Shown here one piece after another: positions 37,852 through 46,877 of a stretch of DNA of 64,000 nucleotides. Under the pieces are notes generated by a model. The model was not told where the DNA came from, did no database searches, and saw nothing but the letters and a program-made list of their open reading frames with translations. Both the position numbers and the translations under genes were made by a program. The DNA comes from a bacterium (GTDB lineage: Bacteria > Planctomycetota > Planctomycetia > Planctomycetales > Planctomycetaceae): contig WGME01000013.1 in the NCBI GenBank assembly GCA_016125225.1, positions 434,001-498,000 of the forward strand. The letters run 5' to 3'. Numbering within the stretch: the first letter of the stretch is position 1; the number at the start of each line of letters is the position of its first letter.

Positions 37852-39408
37852 ATGGAAGCCGTTGGTTGGGGTATCGTCCTGCGCGTGCTGCAAGCCGGTT
37901 TGCAGGCCGCTCCGTTCATTTTCACCGGGCTCTGTATCACGGGCATGCTTCATCGCCTGATGGGACACCGGCACACACGCTGGTTGTTCGGGTCCAACAC
38001 TCTGGCCTCGCTCTTCCAGTCGTGGGTGATCGGAATGCTCCTGCCGGGATGTTCGCTCGGGGTCATTCCGATCGTGAAACAACTCCGCAAGAGTGGCATC
38101 GCCGTCGGTACGATCTTCGCCTTTGCCCTCTCTTCACCATTATTTGATCCCTTGTCGATGCTCTATGGCCTGACCTTGTCGAAGCCACTGACAATTCTCG
38201 CCTTCGCCTTCTGTTCGCTGGTAGTCGTCACGATTTCGGGCGGACTGTTTGACTGGTGGTTTCCGAATACGGAAGTCACAGTCGACGAACCACCGGAGAC
38301 ACCCCCCGGCATCAAGCGACTGCTCGCCGTGCTGGTGGTGATGGCCCGCGAAACCGCGAGTGGGACCGCTGTACTCATCGGCTGCGGGTTGCTGGGTGTG
38401 GGCTTACTCACGGCGATGCTGCCGTTTGCCAGCCTGCAGAACACCATGGGGCACGACAACCCTTACTCTCCACTATTAATGACATCGATCGCCATTCCCG
38501 CTTATGCCACGCCGATGATGGCCATGAGCCAACTCGGCTCCATGTTCCAACATGGCAATTCGATTGGTGCGGCCTTCATTCTGCTGGCGTTCGGAGCCGG
38601 CATGAATCTCGGCCTGCTGACCTGGATGGTGATGTATTACGGCTGGAAGAAAACGGCCTTGTGGATGGGCTTGATGCTCATTGTCGTGATCGCCTTCTCG
38701 TATGGCATCGAGCGGCCCCTCTATCCCACCGACATCGAACCGGCCAATCACACGCACGCGTTTGATACCTATTGCCAGCCCTTTGCTCATGGCTCACCGC
38801 TGCCACATGGCTATCCGGCCGAGATCTGGCGACGGATTCGACTCGAAACACAGCCCCATGAATTAGCCGGTGCTGCGATGCTGGCTTGTCTGGCACTGCT
38901 GGGGATGGGCCTCCGTTGGCTCGACCAGCGCTGGGTCATCGAGACCTGGCTCAATCAGCGGTCGGAGCAGGCCGCCGATGCCACTCCGCCGGTGTGGGAT
39001 ATCGTCGTGCCGGGACCGGTGCTCGCGGGGATCGGCTTCCTGGTCATCGTCGGTTGCAGTATCGCCGGGTGCTATGCCTACTATCCCTCACCAGAGGAAT
39101 CTCTCGAAGAACTGAACCTCGCGAAGACCGAGGCCCTGGGCTCTGCCTTGAGTGGCGAGTACCCCCATGCACTCCATTGGATTCCGATCTGCGAAAGCTG
39201 GAACCGTCGCCTGCAAGTGGGCGCCTACTTGCGGCACGGACATCTCAGCGACTATCACCGCATGAAAGCTCGCGTTTTCCGCGATAAGCTCGAACTGCTG
39301 GAGCATATGGTCGAAGACCACGACCCACCAGAAGCAATCCGCCACCAGGTCGCCACCACCACCCGCGTCTTCAGCCGCCTCGCCGCCGCGTACCGGCAGG
39401 AATTATGA
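37852..39408 (+). CDS. YraQ/ArsP-type (DUF318) permease
   Basis: A 518-residue membrane protein with about ten hydrophobic segments. The conserved signature of the family is LLPGCSLGVIPIVKQLRKSG followed by GTIFAFALSSPLFDPLSM; ArsP members export organoarsenicals, but many homologues are uncharacterised. There is a long soluble insertion (residues ~285-335) between the first and second membrane blocks and an extra C-terminal cytosolic or periplasmic domain of ~100 residues. It follows the His-rich lipoprotein gene by 6 nt. Substrate unknown; transition-metal or metalloid export is the leading guess. Confidence 0.8.
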   Translation: MEAVGWGIVLRVLQAGLQAAPFIFTGLCITGMLHRLMGHRHTRWLFGSNTLASLFQSWVIGMLLPGCSLGVIPIVKQLRKSGIAVGTIFAFALSSPLFDPLSMLYGLTLSKPLTILAFAFCSLVVVTISGGLFDWWFPNTEVTVDEPPETPPGIKRLLAVLVVMARETASGTAVLIGCGLLGVGLLTAMLPFASLQNTMGHDNPYSPLLMTSIAIPAYATPMMAMSQLGSMFQHGNSIGAAFILLAFGAGMNLGLLTWMVMYYGWKKTALWMGLMLIVVIAFSYGIERPLYPTDIEPANHTHAFDTYCQPFAHGSPLPHGYPAEIWRRIRLETQPHELAGAAMLACLALLGMGLRWLDQRWVIETWLNQRSEQAADATPPVWDIVVPGPVLAGIGFLVIVGCSIAGCYAYYPSPEESLEELNLAKTEALGSALSGEYPHALHWIPICESWNRRLQVGAYLRHGHLSDYHRMKARVFRDKLELLEHMVEDHDPPEAIRHQVATTTRVFSRLAAAYRQEL

Positions 39409-39609
39409 CCTTCCACCAGTGACGGTATTGCACGCAGCTGACAACGAACGCTATACACGTTTTGACTGAGATTGAATTCGGAGACTGCTGACACCCAATC
39501 TCGGTCGCTTTGTTGACCGTAGCAAAACCGATCACGGTTTCGGCGAGGGTGGGGGGGCTGAGCTTACTCCCTGCGGTGATCGCATTAGAACGAGAGTCCT
39601 CAGCGCACG

Positions 39610-39640
39610 AAAAAAACTCTCGTTCCGTGGGGAACGAGAG
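39610..39640 (-). terminator. Rho-independent terminator of rpsN
   Basis: On the minus strand, a perfect 10-bp stem (CTCTCGTTCC/GGAACGAGAG) with a 4-nt loop is followed by seven T residues, 70 nt past the S14 stop. The rest of the 300-nt gap 39409-39709 between the convergent permease and S14 genes shows nothing else. Confidence 0.88.
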
Positions 39641-39709
39641 CTTTGAGATTGATCATGGCGAAGTCAAACCGTCCTGTGGTCATCACCGACGGAGACTGGT
39701 GCCGATGGC

Positions 39710-39979
39710 TTACCAGCTTGATTTCTTCAGACCGGGGATCAGGCCATCGAGGGCCATATCCCGCAGCTGATGACGAGCCAGCTTGAACTTGCGGTAGACG
39801 CCACGCGGACGACCGGTCAAAGCACACAGCCGACGCAGACGCACCTTGCTGGAGTTCCGAGGCAGCTTGTCCAATGCGGCGTAATCGCCCTTGGCCTTCA
39901 ATTCTGCCCGCTTGGCCTCATGCTTCTTCACGAGAGCTTCGACCTTTTGCATCCGCACAATGGTTGACTTCGTCGCCAT
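39710..39979 (-). CDS. rpsN: 30S ribosomal protein S14 (zinc-independent type)
   Basis: An 89-residue S14 of the long type without the CxxC zinc ribbon (only one Cys). The family core [20 protein letters not shown] and the C-terminus [14 protein letters not shown] are unmistakable. TTG two codons upstream keeps the frame open, but ATG 39979 has AGGAAG at a proper distance. It stands alone, away from the spc ribosomal operon where S14 usually lies, and has its own terminator. In other bacteria a solitary zinc-free S14 often replaces a zinc-binding paralogue under zinc limitation; whether a paralogue exists here cannot be seen. Confidence 0.95.
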   Translation of the reverse strand: MATKSTIVRMQKVEALVKKHEAKRAELKAKGDYAALDKLPRNSSKVRLRRLCALTGRPRGVYRKFKLARHQLRDMALDGLIPGLKKSSW

Positions 39980-40165
39980 GCCCAAAGACTTCCTGAGAAC
40001 GTGCTGTCAAAAACGATCTTCCGACGTAAGTCGCGAAGAATAACCTACCTGTGTCGATTTGTCGAGTCAACGGACCAATCCGAGATTTGCCCCGACTGCC
40101 AGTGACTCACAGCCGACTTCATTTTGTCTGCTAACTCTTTAGTAGAAAATAACTTGCATTGCTGG

Positions 40166-41128
40166 TTACTGCTTGACGATCCAGATGTTCCGGAAGCGAA
40201 CCGGATCGCCGTGATCCTGCAGGAACAGTTTTCCGGGTTTCTGGTTGGCTTGTCCGCCACCGGGAGTCGTAGCCAACTCCAGGTCTTTTTGAATCACCAC
40301 GCCGTTGTGTTTGATCGTGCATTTCCCCGGTGCGGTGACCCTACCCTCGGCGTCGAACTTGGCACCGGTGAATTCCACGTCATAAGTTTGCCAGCTCAAA
40401 GGCGGGTAACACATGTTGACCAGCGGTTTTGCGTTCTTGTAGATGCCGCCGCACTCGTTATCGAGCCCTTCCAGACCGAAGGAATCGAGAATCTGGCACT
40501 CGTACTGATCTTGCAGATACATGCCGCTGTTACCGCGAGCCTGGCCGGTGGCATAGGGCATGAACGGCGTGCGAAATTCCAGATGCAGCGTGAAGCTGTC
40601 GAACACCTCTTTGGTGCGGGTGCCAACCCCCATTAGCATGTGGTCTTCCATTTTGCCCGGTGCCCAAGCGTCCACATTGGAACCATCGAACAGCACGATC
40701 GCCCCCGCCGGAGCTTGCATCTCTGCCGTCGGAGACTTGCGGAGCACCTTCTTCAGTTGGCCTTTAAGTAGCCCCAGGTTCAGGCCGAGATAACCATCGA
40801 CAATCGCAGCTTCGGCATTCAGGCCCACCAGTCGGGTAATGCTGTCGACGGTGCTTCCTTCGAGCATGTTTTTGCTCTTTCCGTCCCAGCCTTCGCCGGG
40901 CAGCCCGCCGGCCAACAGGACGCCTTCAAACTTGCCGTCGCCGCGGGCAATGATCTGCGCTCCATACTTCTGGCCGTTCAACTCGCCGACGTATTCCCCT
41001 TGAACTTCGAAGTCAGCACCAGCCGCTTCGGGCGAAAGATAAGCCGTTTTCACTTTGCTTTGCTGAGCCTCAACGGGGGACAAGAACAGGCCGCCAGAAA
41101 CCAGCACGGCCAGACACAAACGCATCAT
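40166..41128 (-). CDS. DUF1080 (3-keto-disaccharide hydrolase-like) secreted protein
   Basis: Start placed at ATG 41128 (AAGGA upstream); the frame reaches 41263 without support. Signal peptide RLCLAVLVSGGLFLSPVEA. Residues ~25-130 are an N-terminal region I do not recognise; residues ~140-320 are DUF1080: AIVLFDGSNVDAWAPG, FDSFTLHLEFRTPFMP, RGNSGMYLQDQYECQILDSF, then WQTYDVEFTGAKFDAEGR and a C-terminal FRNIWI. The domain has a concanavalin-like fold and in characterised members hydrolyses 3-keto-glucosides; most planctomycete members are uncharacterised. A single gene flanked by gaps. Confidence 0.88.
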   Translation of the reverse strand: MMRLCLAVLVSGGLFLSPVEAQQSKVKTAYLSPEAAGADFEVQGEYVGELNGQKYGAQIIARGDGKFEGVLLAGGLPGEGWDGKSKNMLEGSTVDSITRLVGLNAEAAIVDGYLGLNLGLLKGQLKKVLRKSPTAEMQAPAGAIVLFDGSNVDAWAPGKMEDHMLMGVGTRTKEVFDSFTLHLEFRTPFMPYATGQARGNSGMYLQDQYECQILDSFGLEGLDNECGGIYKNAKPLVNMCYPPLSWQTYDVEFTGAKFDAEGRVTAPGKCTIKHNGVVIQKDLELATTPGGGQANQKPGKLFLQDHGDPVRFRNIWIVKQ

Positions 41129-41646
41129 GATGGGATTCCTTGATGAACTTCTCAAAGTCGACAGCACCTTGGACCCCACTACACTACCAGCGCCGCAGAG
41201 ACGATTGAAGACACCGGCTATCAGCCAGAATTTCCGGCCGACTTCACTGAGAGGAGATCTCACTCAGGCGATTATCTACGAAGCCTGCGTCACGCTCGAC
41301 TCGGCACTCGTTGCATTCAGGAAATCCGTGCCAACTTAGTTTTGGCCACACGCTCTAAGCTTATCTGCTGCTGCTAGTTGTCACGCCGGATAGTGAGCCG
41401 TAACGAGTCATGAGAAATTCAGTACTCCGGCAAATAGAAAGGACGAAACGAAGGCGATCGCATCCCTGCGTGCAATGCCTCATCCGTGAAGCACCGGCGA
41501 TAACGCCGATCCGCAACGAGTTTCCTCGCGTACGATCGCACTTCGCTCGTCCTGATTTCATCAGTATCGAGTTCTGCAGAATCGTGAACTGCGAAAGCAT
41601 CCTCTGGATTGTTCAAATCTTCCCCTCAAACACGTCTTCAATGCTG
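41129..41646. other. Intergenic region upstream of DUF1080 gene
   Basis: About 520 bases between the DUF1080 start and the stop of the CsrA-receiver gene. Short open frames (the in-frame extension of DUF1080 to 41263; others up to 41754) lack support. A single GCGATCGC octamer is present at ~41455. No hairpin with T-run was found. Confidence 0.45.
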
Positions 41647-42399
41647 TTACACACAGATATTGTGCCCCAAGCGGAACGCGACCTGGCTGGCATCGAGAGG
41701 CTTGCAGAACCAACCTTCGATTTGCTGTTGATCGATATCGATGTCGCAGTTTGATTGAGACATGCCACTGACGACGAAGACTTTCAGCTTTTCGAACGTT
41801 GGCTGAGCACGGATGTGCCTCAGAAGTTCACTGCCGTCACAGCGCGGCATCCGCAGGTCGAGCAGAAGGAATTCCGGGACGGGTTCATTTTCCAAATGGC
41901 TCATCGCATCGAACCCATCCACTGCCGTGGAGACCATCCAGCCTTCCGCTCGTAGACACTCGGCGAGCAGTTCCCGCTCATCTCGATCGTCTTCCACGAC
42001 CAGGACGCGACGGCTGTTTTTCGGCTCGATGCTGAACCTGGATTTGTCAGCAAGTTCGTTATCTTGCTCTTCCATCTGAAAGGAGCGAAGTCGTTCTTGC
42101 AGTCGCACTAATGTGGCTTCGCAGGCTTCTTTGCGGCCTGCCAGGAGATGCTTCTGCGCCAACTGTACGGCGAGTTGCATGGCACTGAGCCGGTTCCGCA
42201 GTGCATGTGATACGTCAGATCGCGAATGGAAATCTTTGATGTCGACAGGGATTTCAATTTCCTGCCGCAGCACTTTGAGATGGGGTGGAGCCACGATGCC
42301 CAGTCGCACACGCTTTCCCTGCACTTCCACCACTTCCACGGAAACATTGATCTCGGGCAGGACAATCGACTCCTTGGGTCGTCGGCTCAAGATGAGCAT
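41647..42399 (-). CDS. CsrA-receiver fusion protein (RNA-binding response regulator)
   Basis: An unusual fusion. I start at ATG 42399 (AAAGGAAA upstream); the frame extends to 42471. Residues 1-48 are a complete CsrA domain: MLILSRRPKESIVL, VRLGIVAPPHLKVLRQEI; Arg6 and Arg45 match the RNA-contacting Arg residues of E. coli CsrA. Residues ~55-115 form helices with SHALRNRLSAMQLA, similar to a histidine-kinase dimerisation helix (His65). Residues ~130-250 are a receiver domain with acidic pocket E136-D137-D138, phospho-acceptor D181 (FLLLDLRMP) and K233. Last gene of the signalling island. It probably couples phosphorylation to mRNA binding. Confidence 0.9.
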   Translation of the reverse strand: MLILSRRPKESIVLPEINVSVEVVEVQGKRVRLGIVAPPHLKVLRQEIEIPVDIKDFHSRSDVSHALRNRLSAMQLAVQLAQKHLLAGRKEACEATLVRLQERLRSFQMEEQDNELADKSRFSIEPKNSRRVLVVEDDRDERELLAECLRAEGWMVSTAVDGFDAMSHLENEPVPEFLLLDLRMPRCDGSELLRHIRAQPTFEKLKVFVVSGMSQSNCDIDIDQQQIEGWFCKPLDASQVAFRLGHNICV

Positions 42400-42583
42400 G
42401 GGTTTCCTTTCCCTAGGTTTCCAGATCGCTCCGGAGAGACCACCGTGGTCACCAAGCGATTTGGTGCACACTCTCTGAGTATGTGGTCACCCTTATAATC
42501 CTTAAAATCCAGAAATCAATAATCGCCTATGCTAATTTATCACCCCTGCAATGTAGGTTTTACCTCGCATTGCTGAGCGAGCC

Positions 42584-43249
42584 TTACAGGAATCCATTTT
42601 GAGGCTGGCTTGGCGATGAGAAGAGAAACCGGCCAGCTTTTGCCAATTGAATGACGTTGTCGACGTCCAGCTTTTCCAGAATTCTCACAGAGTGCTTAGC
42701 GGCCGTTTGAATGCTGATGCCCAGAGTCGATGCTATTTGCTTGTTTTTCAACCCATTCAACATCAGTTGCAACACCTCGCGCTCCCGCGTCGTGAGGGTG
42801 TTGATTTTCATCTCCATAGCCCGTTCCTGAACGGCCTCGATATTCGTTCTGGCATTCAGTTCAAGAGCATTGCGGATGCGTTGCAGCAGCAGGCCACGGT
42901 TCAGCGGTTTCTCTAAAAAATCGAAAGCCCCGGCCTTCAACGCGTGAACTGCCGTGGGAACATCGGCACAACCGGTCAGAATCAGCGTTGGCAATCCCGG
43001 CTGAAGGTTATTGATGGAAAGTTGCAGGTCCAACCCGCTCATCCCCGGCAAACGCACATCCAGGATAAGACAACGTGGACCTACGGATTCCACCGATGAC
43101 AGATTCCCCAGGAAATCTTCGGCAGTAGAGAATGCCCGGACACGAATGCCAACAGCTTGCAGCATCATAGCCAAGGCAGACCTGACCTCGTCGTCGTCTT
43201 CCACGACGATCACGAGCGGTTCAGAGCAGTTCATTTCAGACTCGCACAT
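42584..43249 (-). CDS. FixJ-type response regulator (receiver + LuxR HTH)
   Basis: A 221-residue DNA-binding response regulator. Receiver: IVVEDDDEV, phospho-acceptor Asp in CLILDVRLPGMSG, and Lys in FLEKPLNR. The C-terminal LuxR-type HTH reads LTTREREVLQLMLNGLKNKQ, then TLGISIQTAAKHSVRILEKL. FixJ-like composition (the TxxT-type switch segment LTGCADVPTAVHALKAGAFD). Alternative ATG at 43234. Positioned between the CsrA-receiver gene and a stand-alone receiver; probable transcriptional output of the histidine kinase at 43705-45306. Confidence 0.92.
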   Translation of the reverse strand: MCESEMNCSEPLVIVVEDDDEVRSALAMMLQAVGIRVRAFSTAEDFLGNLSSVESVGPRCLILDVRLPGMSGLDLQLSINNLQPGLPTLILTGCADVPTAVHALKAGAFDFLEKPLNRGLLLQRIRNALELNARTNIEAVQERAMEMKINTLTTREREVLQLMLNGLKNKQIASTLGISIQTAAKHSVRILEKLDVDNVIQLAKAGRFLFSSPSQPQNGFL

Positions 43250-43264
43250 TGTTGCAAAACGACA

Positions 43265-43693
43265 TCAGTTGTCGATCTGCATGGCCCGATGGATGGAATC
43301 TAGAAACTCACACGTATGAAATGGCTTGTAGACGGTATCGACGAAAGCCTCATTGGAAGCTGCGATGGAATCAGAAATCCCCGTATGCCCGGTAATCAAA
43401 ACGAGCTTAAGATCCGGAAATTGGCTCTTCAATACAAGCCCAATATCGGCTCCGTTCTGATCAGAGCGCAGCATCCAGTCAATGACGACGACATCGGGAC
43501 GAAACTCTTCGACCAGACTCACCAGCTCGACACAGCCGGGGACAGCCACCACCTCAAATTGTGAGAGCCTCAAGGCGACGGAAATCACCTCTCGGAATAG
43601 ATCGTTATCTTCGACGATCAGTATTCGAGGCAAGCGTGACTTCGCAGGCATTCTAACACCAAGCCCTTTTGTATTCCGTATGTAGCGATCCAT
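43265..43693 (-). CDS. Stand-alone receiver-domain protein
   Basis: A 142-residue single-domain response regulator without output domain. ILIVEDNDLF (acidic pocket), VVVIDWMLRSDQNGAD (phospho-acceptor Asp) and YKPFHTCEF (Lys) are intact. AAGGTC lies 8 nt before the ATG; an internal ATG at 43651 is possible. It starts 11 nt after the kinase gene ends, so it is co-transcribed with it and may be a phosphorelay intermediate or phosphate sink. Confidence 0.9.
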   Translation of the reverse strand: MDRYIRNTKGLGVRMPAKSRLPRILIVEDNDLFREVISVALRLSQFEVVAVPGCVELVSLVEEFRPDVVVIDWMLRSDQNGADIGLVLKSQFPDLKLVLITGHTGISDSIAASNEAFVDTVYKPFHTCEFLDSIHRAMQIDN

Positions 43694-43704
43694 ATCGGGT
43701 GACC

Positions 43705-45306
43705 TTAGTCGGGTCTGCCGTGATTGTTTAAATCAGAGATATCAGTCTCGCTCTTCCAAAGTGGAAGCACGATTTGTGTCTTTGTTCCTTTTCCCAGCTC
43801 TGATTCGATTTCGATGGTGCCGTCATTGTCTTCAACAATCCCATAGGCAATGCTCAGTCCGAGCCCTGTTCCGCCTTCCTGCCGACGGGTTGTAAAGAAG
43901 GGGTCGAACAGATGCTGACGCTGCTCATCTGTCAAACCAGGGCCGTTATCAGCAATCGTGATTTCAACGTCCTGCCCCATGCAGCGTGTTGAAACCTTGA
44001 CGGTGATATTGTCCCCTGCCTGAACAGAGTTCTGGATGATATTGAGGATGGTGAGCTGGATCTCCAATTCGTTTGCAAACATCGGTGGAAGCTGCTCTTC
44101 CAGATGCAGATCGATGGTGGCTCCGCGTCGCTCACTGGTTGCATTCACCAGGTCGCGGCATTGCCGGACGATGCGATTGACATCACACAAGGCTCGGTCG
44201 CAGTCGGACTGCTGTGAAAACCTGAGTGTATTGCGAATGATCTGCCCGCACCGTTCCATACCCAACACAATGTTGTCGAGCGCCTGGCGGACAATCGGAG
44301 AGATGCCTTTTTCAGGCAGCAGGGTAATCGCCGTTTCAGCCGCAAGCAGGGCTGCTCCGACGGGATTGTTGATTTCATGGGCCACACCAGCGGCCAATGT
44401 ACCGATCGCCACCATGCGTTCGTGACGGCGTGAAGCTTCCTGGGCTTTGCGGAGAGATGTGATGTTTTCAAACATGACGATGCCGATCGTCTCGCCTGAT
44501 TCGCGCGAATGGGCGCGACTCATGGTGATCCGTGAGATGACCACATGACCGTCTTTCGTCAGCAACCTCGCTTCGAAAGCGTGCTGTAAGATGTTCCCGG
44601 CAAAGAGTGCCTCGAACAGTTCCTGATTGGCGTTCGCATCATCAATGTGCATGATGTCGGTCAAACGGCAGCGAACGAGTTCCGATGTGGAATACCTCAA
44701 CATTTCCTGCAGGCCGTAGTTGACGTTCAAAAGCCGCATATCGGCATCGACGATTGCCTTGCCCAACGGACCATGTTCGAAGGCCAGCCGAAAGCGTTCT
44801 TCGCTGTCAATCAGTTCGGCTTCAGTCCGTTTGCGCCCGGTCGTTTCACGCTTCAGGTCAACCAGCGTCGCCCGCAGTTCCTCTGTTCTCTGGGAAACAC
44901 GGTCTTGAAGGAGTTGTTTGGCCTTTCTCAGCTCCTCTTTGGTATGAATGTGCTCGGTGATATCACGGATGGATAAAAGCTGGCACTTCTTGCGATTCCA
45001 GTTGACCGTCGAGGCCCTTAGTTCCGCCACCCTGCGCGTTCCCTGGGAACCAAGAATCTCAACCTCCGCGCCTCGGGAACTCACCGATGCAATCCCGAAG
45101 AAGCTGCCTAACAGCCCACCAGCCCTGACCCCATAGAGTTGTTCCGCCGCGGGATTGTGGAAGCGGACGATACCATCGCTATCGACGATGACGATCCCGT
45201 CGGCGAGGTCGCGAACCACAGCCTCGAATTGCGCACGAGTGGCCTCCATGTCTTCGGAAGACATCTGGAACATCGATGAGCGGCTGGAAGCAGCGTCGGA
45301 AATCAT
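43705..45306 (-). CDS. Soluble PAS-PAS sensor histidine kinase
   Basis: A 533-residue cytoplasmic kinase without membrane segments. PAS1 at residues ~25-115 (DGIVIVDSDGIVRFHNPAAE), a coiled coil ~120-165, PAS2 at ~168-290 (LNVNYGLQEMLRY), then HisKA with H310 in GVAHEINNP and HATPase with NIIQNSVQAG, ADNGPGL and GGTGLGLSIAYGIV. The HEINNP box places it in the NtrB-like/HPK4 class. 50 nt downstream of kaiC and directly upstream of the two response regulators; a candidate reader of the Kai module, although it has no KaiB-like sensor domain as in SasA. Confidence 0.93.
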   Translation of the reverse strand: MISDAASSRSSMFQMSSEDMEATRAQFEAVVRDLADGIVIVDSDGIVRFHNPAAEQLYGVRAGGLLGSFFGIASVSSRGAEVEILGSQGTRRVAELRASTVNWNRKKCQLLSIRDITEHIHTKEELRKAKQLLQDRVSQRTEELRATLVDLKRETTGRKRTEAELIDSEERFRLAFEHGPLGKAIVDADMRLLNVNYGLQEMLRYSTSELVRCRLTDIMHIDDANANQELFEALFAGNILQHAFEARLLTKDGHVVISRITMSRAHSRESGETIGIVMFENITSLRKAQEASRRHERMVAIGTLAAGVAHEINNPVGAALLAAETAITLLPEKGISPIVRQALDNIVLGMERCGQIIRNTLRFSQQSDCDRALCDVNRIVRQCRDLVNATSERRGATIDLHLEEQLPPMFANELEIQLTILNIIQNSVQAGDNITVKVSTRCMGQDVEITIADNGPGLTDEQRQHLFDPFFTTRRQEGGTGLGLSIAYGIVEDNDGTIEIESELGKGTKTQIVLPLWKSETDISDLNNHGRPD

Positions 45307-45356
45307 GATTCGATCTCGTTCATCAAAAGTAGGACTGCAGTCACAAGCACCCGAAG

Positions 45357-46877
45357 TTACTCTTTGGTATCGAACATCGTTCCAATCCGTTTAATATCGT
45401 CGGGGACGAGTTGCACGGGTGTTCCCGCGAGGATTCCGCCGACATTGCGGAACGGCTTGCCAATATGCATGCCGGTATGGTCGATGGTGAATTCACGAAT
45501 GTCTTTATCGTGCATCGACCCCCGCATCTTCAGGACCGTCAGTCCACGTCGCATCTCGCCGAACATTTCGACATACCGCAGCAGGATGATGGAATCGGTA
45601 ATCGTCGAGATGTGGGCCTCGGTAATCGATGTTCCCCCCATGAGTGAAGAGGTTGTCGATGTGAAGAGGCCCGCTACTTCCAGATGCTTGATGCAGGACG
45701 TCAGCCCAATGACAAATTCCCGGAATCCCTTGAGCGATGACACGCGTTCCAAGGCCGACAGGCTGTCGACAGCGATGCGGTTCGGGCGGAACTCATCGAT
45801 GATCCGCTGCATGCGCACCAGATGATCTTCGACGCTGGCCACTTCTGGGTACTGGCAGACCACACGCAGCTTGCCTTCGCGCTCCATCTGGTCGAAGTCA
45901 ATGCCCCAACCCAAGGCATTCCGCATCAATTGTTCGCGACTTTCTTCAAAAGCGAACAACAGAGACCGTTCTCCACGAGCGGCACCGCCGGCGATGAAGT
46001 GGGTGACCGTCAGTGTCTTGCCGGTCCCCGTGGCTCCGGAGACAAGCAAAATGGAATCACGGAAGAAACCCCCACCGCACATCTTGTCGAGTTCCGCAAT
46101 GCCGGAACTCGTGCGTACATTCGAGGAATGCTGCTTCAGTTCGATGCCCGACAATGGCAGCCCGAAAATTCCCGACCCTGGCAGAATCGTGAAGGGATAT
46201 TCGCCCTTCTGATGAGACGTGCCGCGGAATTTCAGGATTTCCATCGTGCGACGACGCTTTTCTTCGTCGAGCACATTTCGCAGGGTGATCACGTTGTCGG
46301 CGACGAATTCCTCGATACCGTGACGCGAGATTTCGCCGTACTCTGATGAACGTTCCGCCGTTAAGATCGAGGTGACCCCCATTTCACGCAGGCAGCAGGC
46401 AATTCGAAACAGCTCGCGGCGGACGGTTGCGGAGTCGTGCAACTGATTGAAGACGGCACCCAGTGAGTCGAGCGAGACACGCTTGGCGTTAACTTTGCGG
46501 ACGGCGTGTTCGATGCGGACGAGCAAGGCCCCTAAGTCGTAGGAACCGGAGTTGGTGGTATCACGACCAGGTTCCGGCGTGCCATCCACAAACTGCCATT
46601 GGCCATTCTGCTCCCATTCCGCAATATCCCAATGGAATCCGAGCATGTTCTTCCGCATGTCGGCTGGAGCTTCTTCAAACGTCACGAAGACCCCGGCCTG
46701 ATTGTGCTTGAGAATGCCCTCGGCCAGAAACTGGCAGGCAAACACGGTTTTCGCACTGCCAGCGGTTCCCGCGACCAGCGTTGTGCGGTTTTCCGGTAGG
46801 CCGCCTTCGGAGATCAGATCAAATCCGGGGATTCCGGTTTCAAGTTTGACAATTTGTGGTTTGGTTGCGTAAGTCAT
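45357..46877 (-). CDS. kaiC: KaiC-family circadian-clock ATPase
   Basis: A 506-residue double RecA-like ATPase. CI: Walker A GTAGSAKT (37-44) and catalytic Glu pair in FVTFEEAP (68-69). CII: Walker A GATGTGKT (281-288), Glu pair in LFAFEESRE (311-312). The autophosphorylation dyad is conserved: S424-T425 in AHISTITDS, with T419 matching Thr426 of S. elongatus. The C-terminal tail after the KaiA-binding loop region is ~13 residues shorter than in S. elongatus (519). AAGGTC precedes the ATG, which overlaps the kaiB stop (ATGA). Predicted autokinase/autophosphatase; oscillation cannot be read from sequence. Confidence 0.95.
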   Translation of the reverse strand: MTYATKPQIVKLETGIPGFDLISEGGLPENRTTLVAGTAGSAKTVFACQFLAEGILKHNQAGVFVTFEEAPADMRKNMLGFHWDIAEWEQNGQWQFVDGTPEPGRDTTNSGSYDLGALLVRIEHAVRKVNAKRVSLDSLGAVFNQLHDSATVRRELFRIACCLREMGVTSILTAERSSEYGEISRHGIEEFVADNVITLRNVLDEEKRRRTMEILKFRGTSHQKGEYPFTILPGSGIFGLPLSGIELKQHSSNVRTSSGIAELDKMCGGGFFRDSILLVSGATGTGKTLTVTHFIAGGAARGERSLLFAFEESREQLMRNALGWGIDFDQMEREGKLRVVCQYPEVASVEDHLVRMQRIIDEFRPNRIAVDSLSALERVSSLKGFREFVIGLTSCIKHLEVAGLFTSTTSSLMGGTSITEAHISTITDSIILLRYVEMFGEMRRGLTVLKMRGSMHDKDIREFTIDHTGMHIGKPFRNVGGILAGTPVQLVPDDIKRIGTMFDTKE

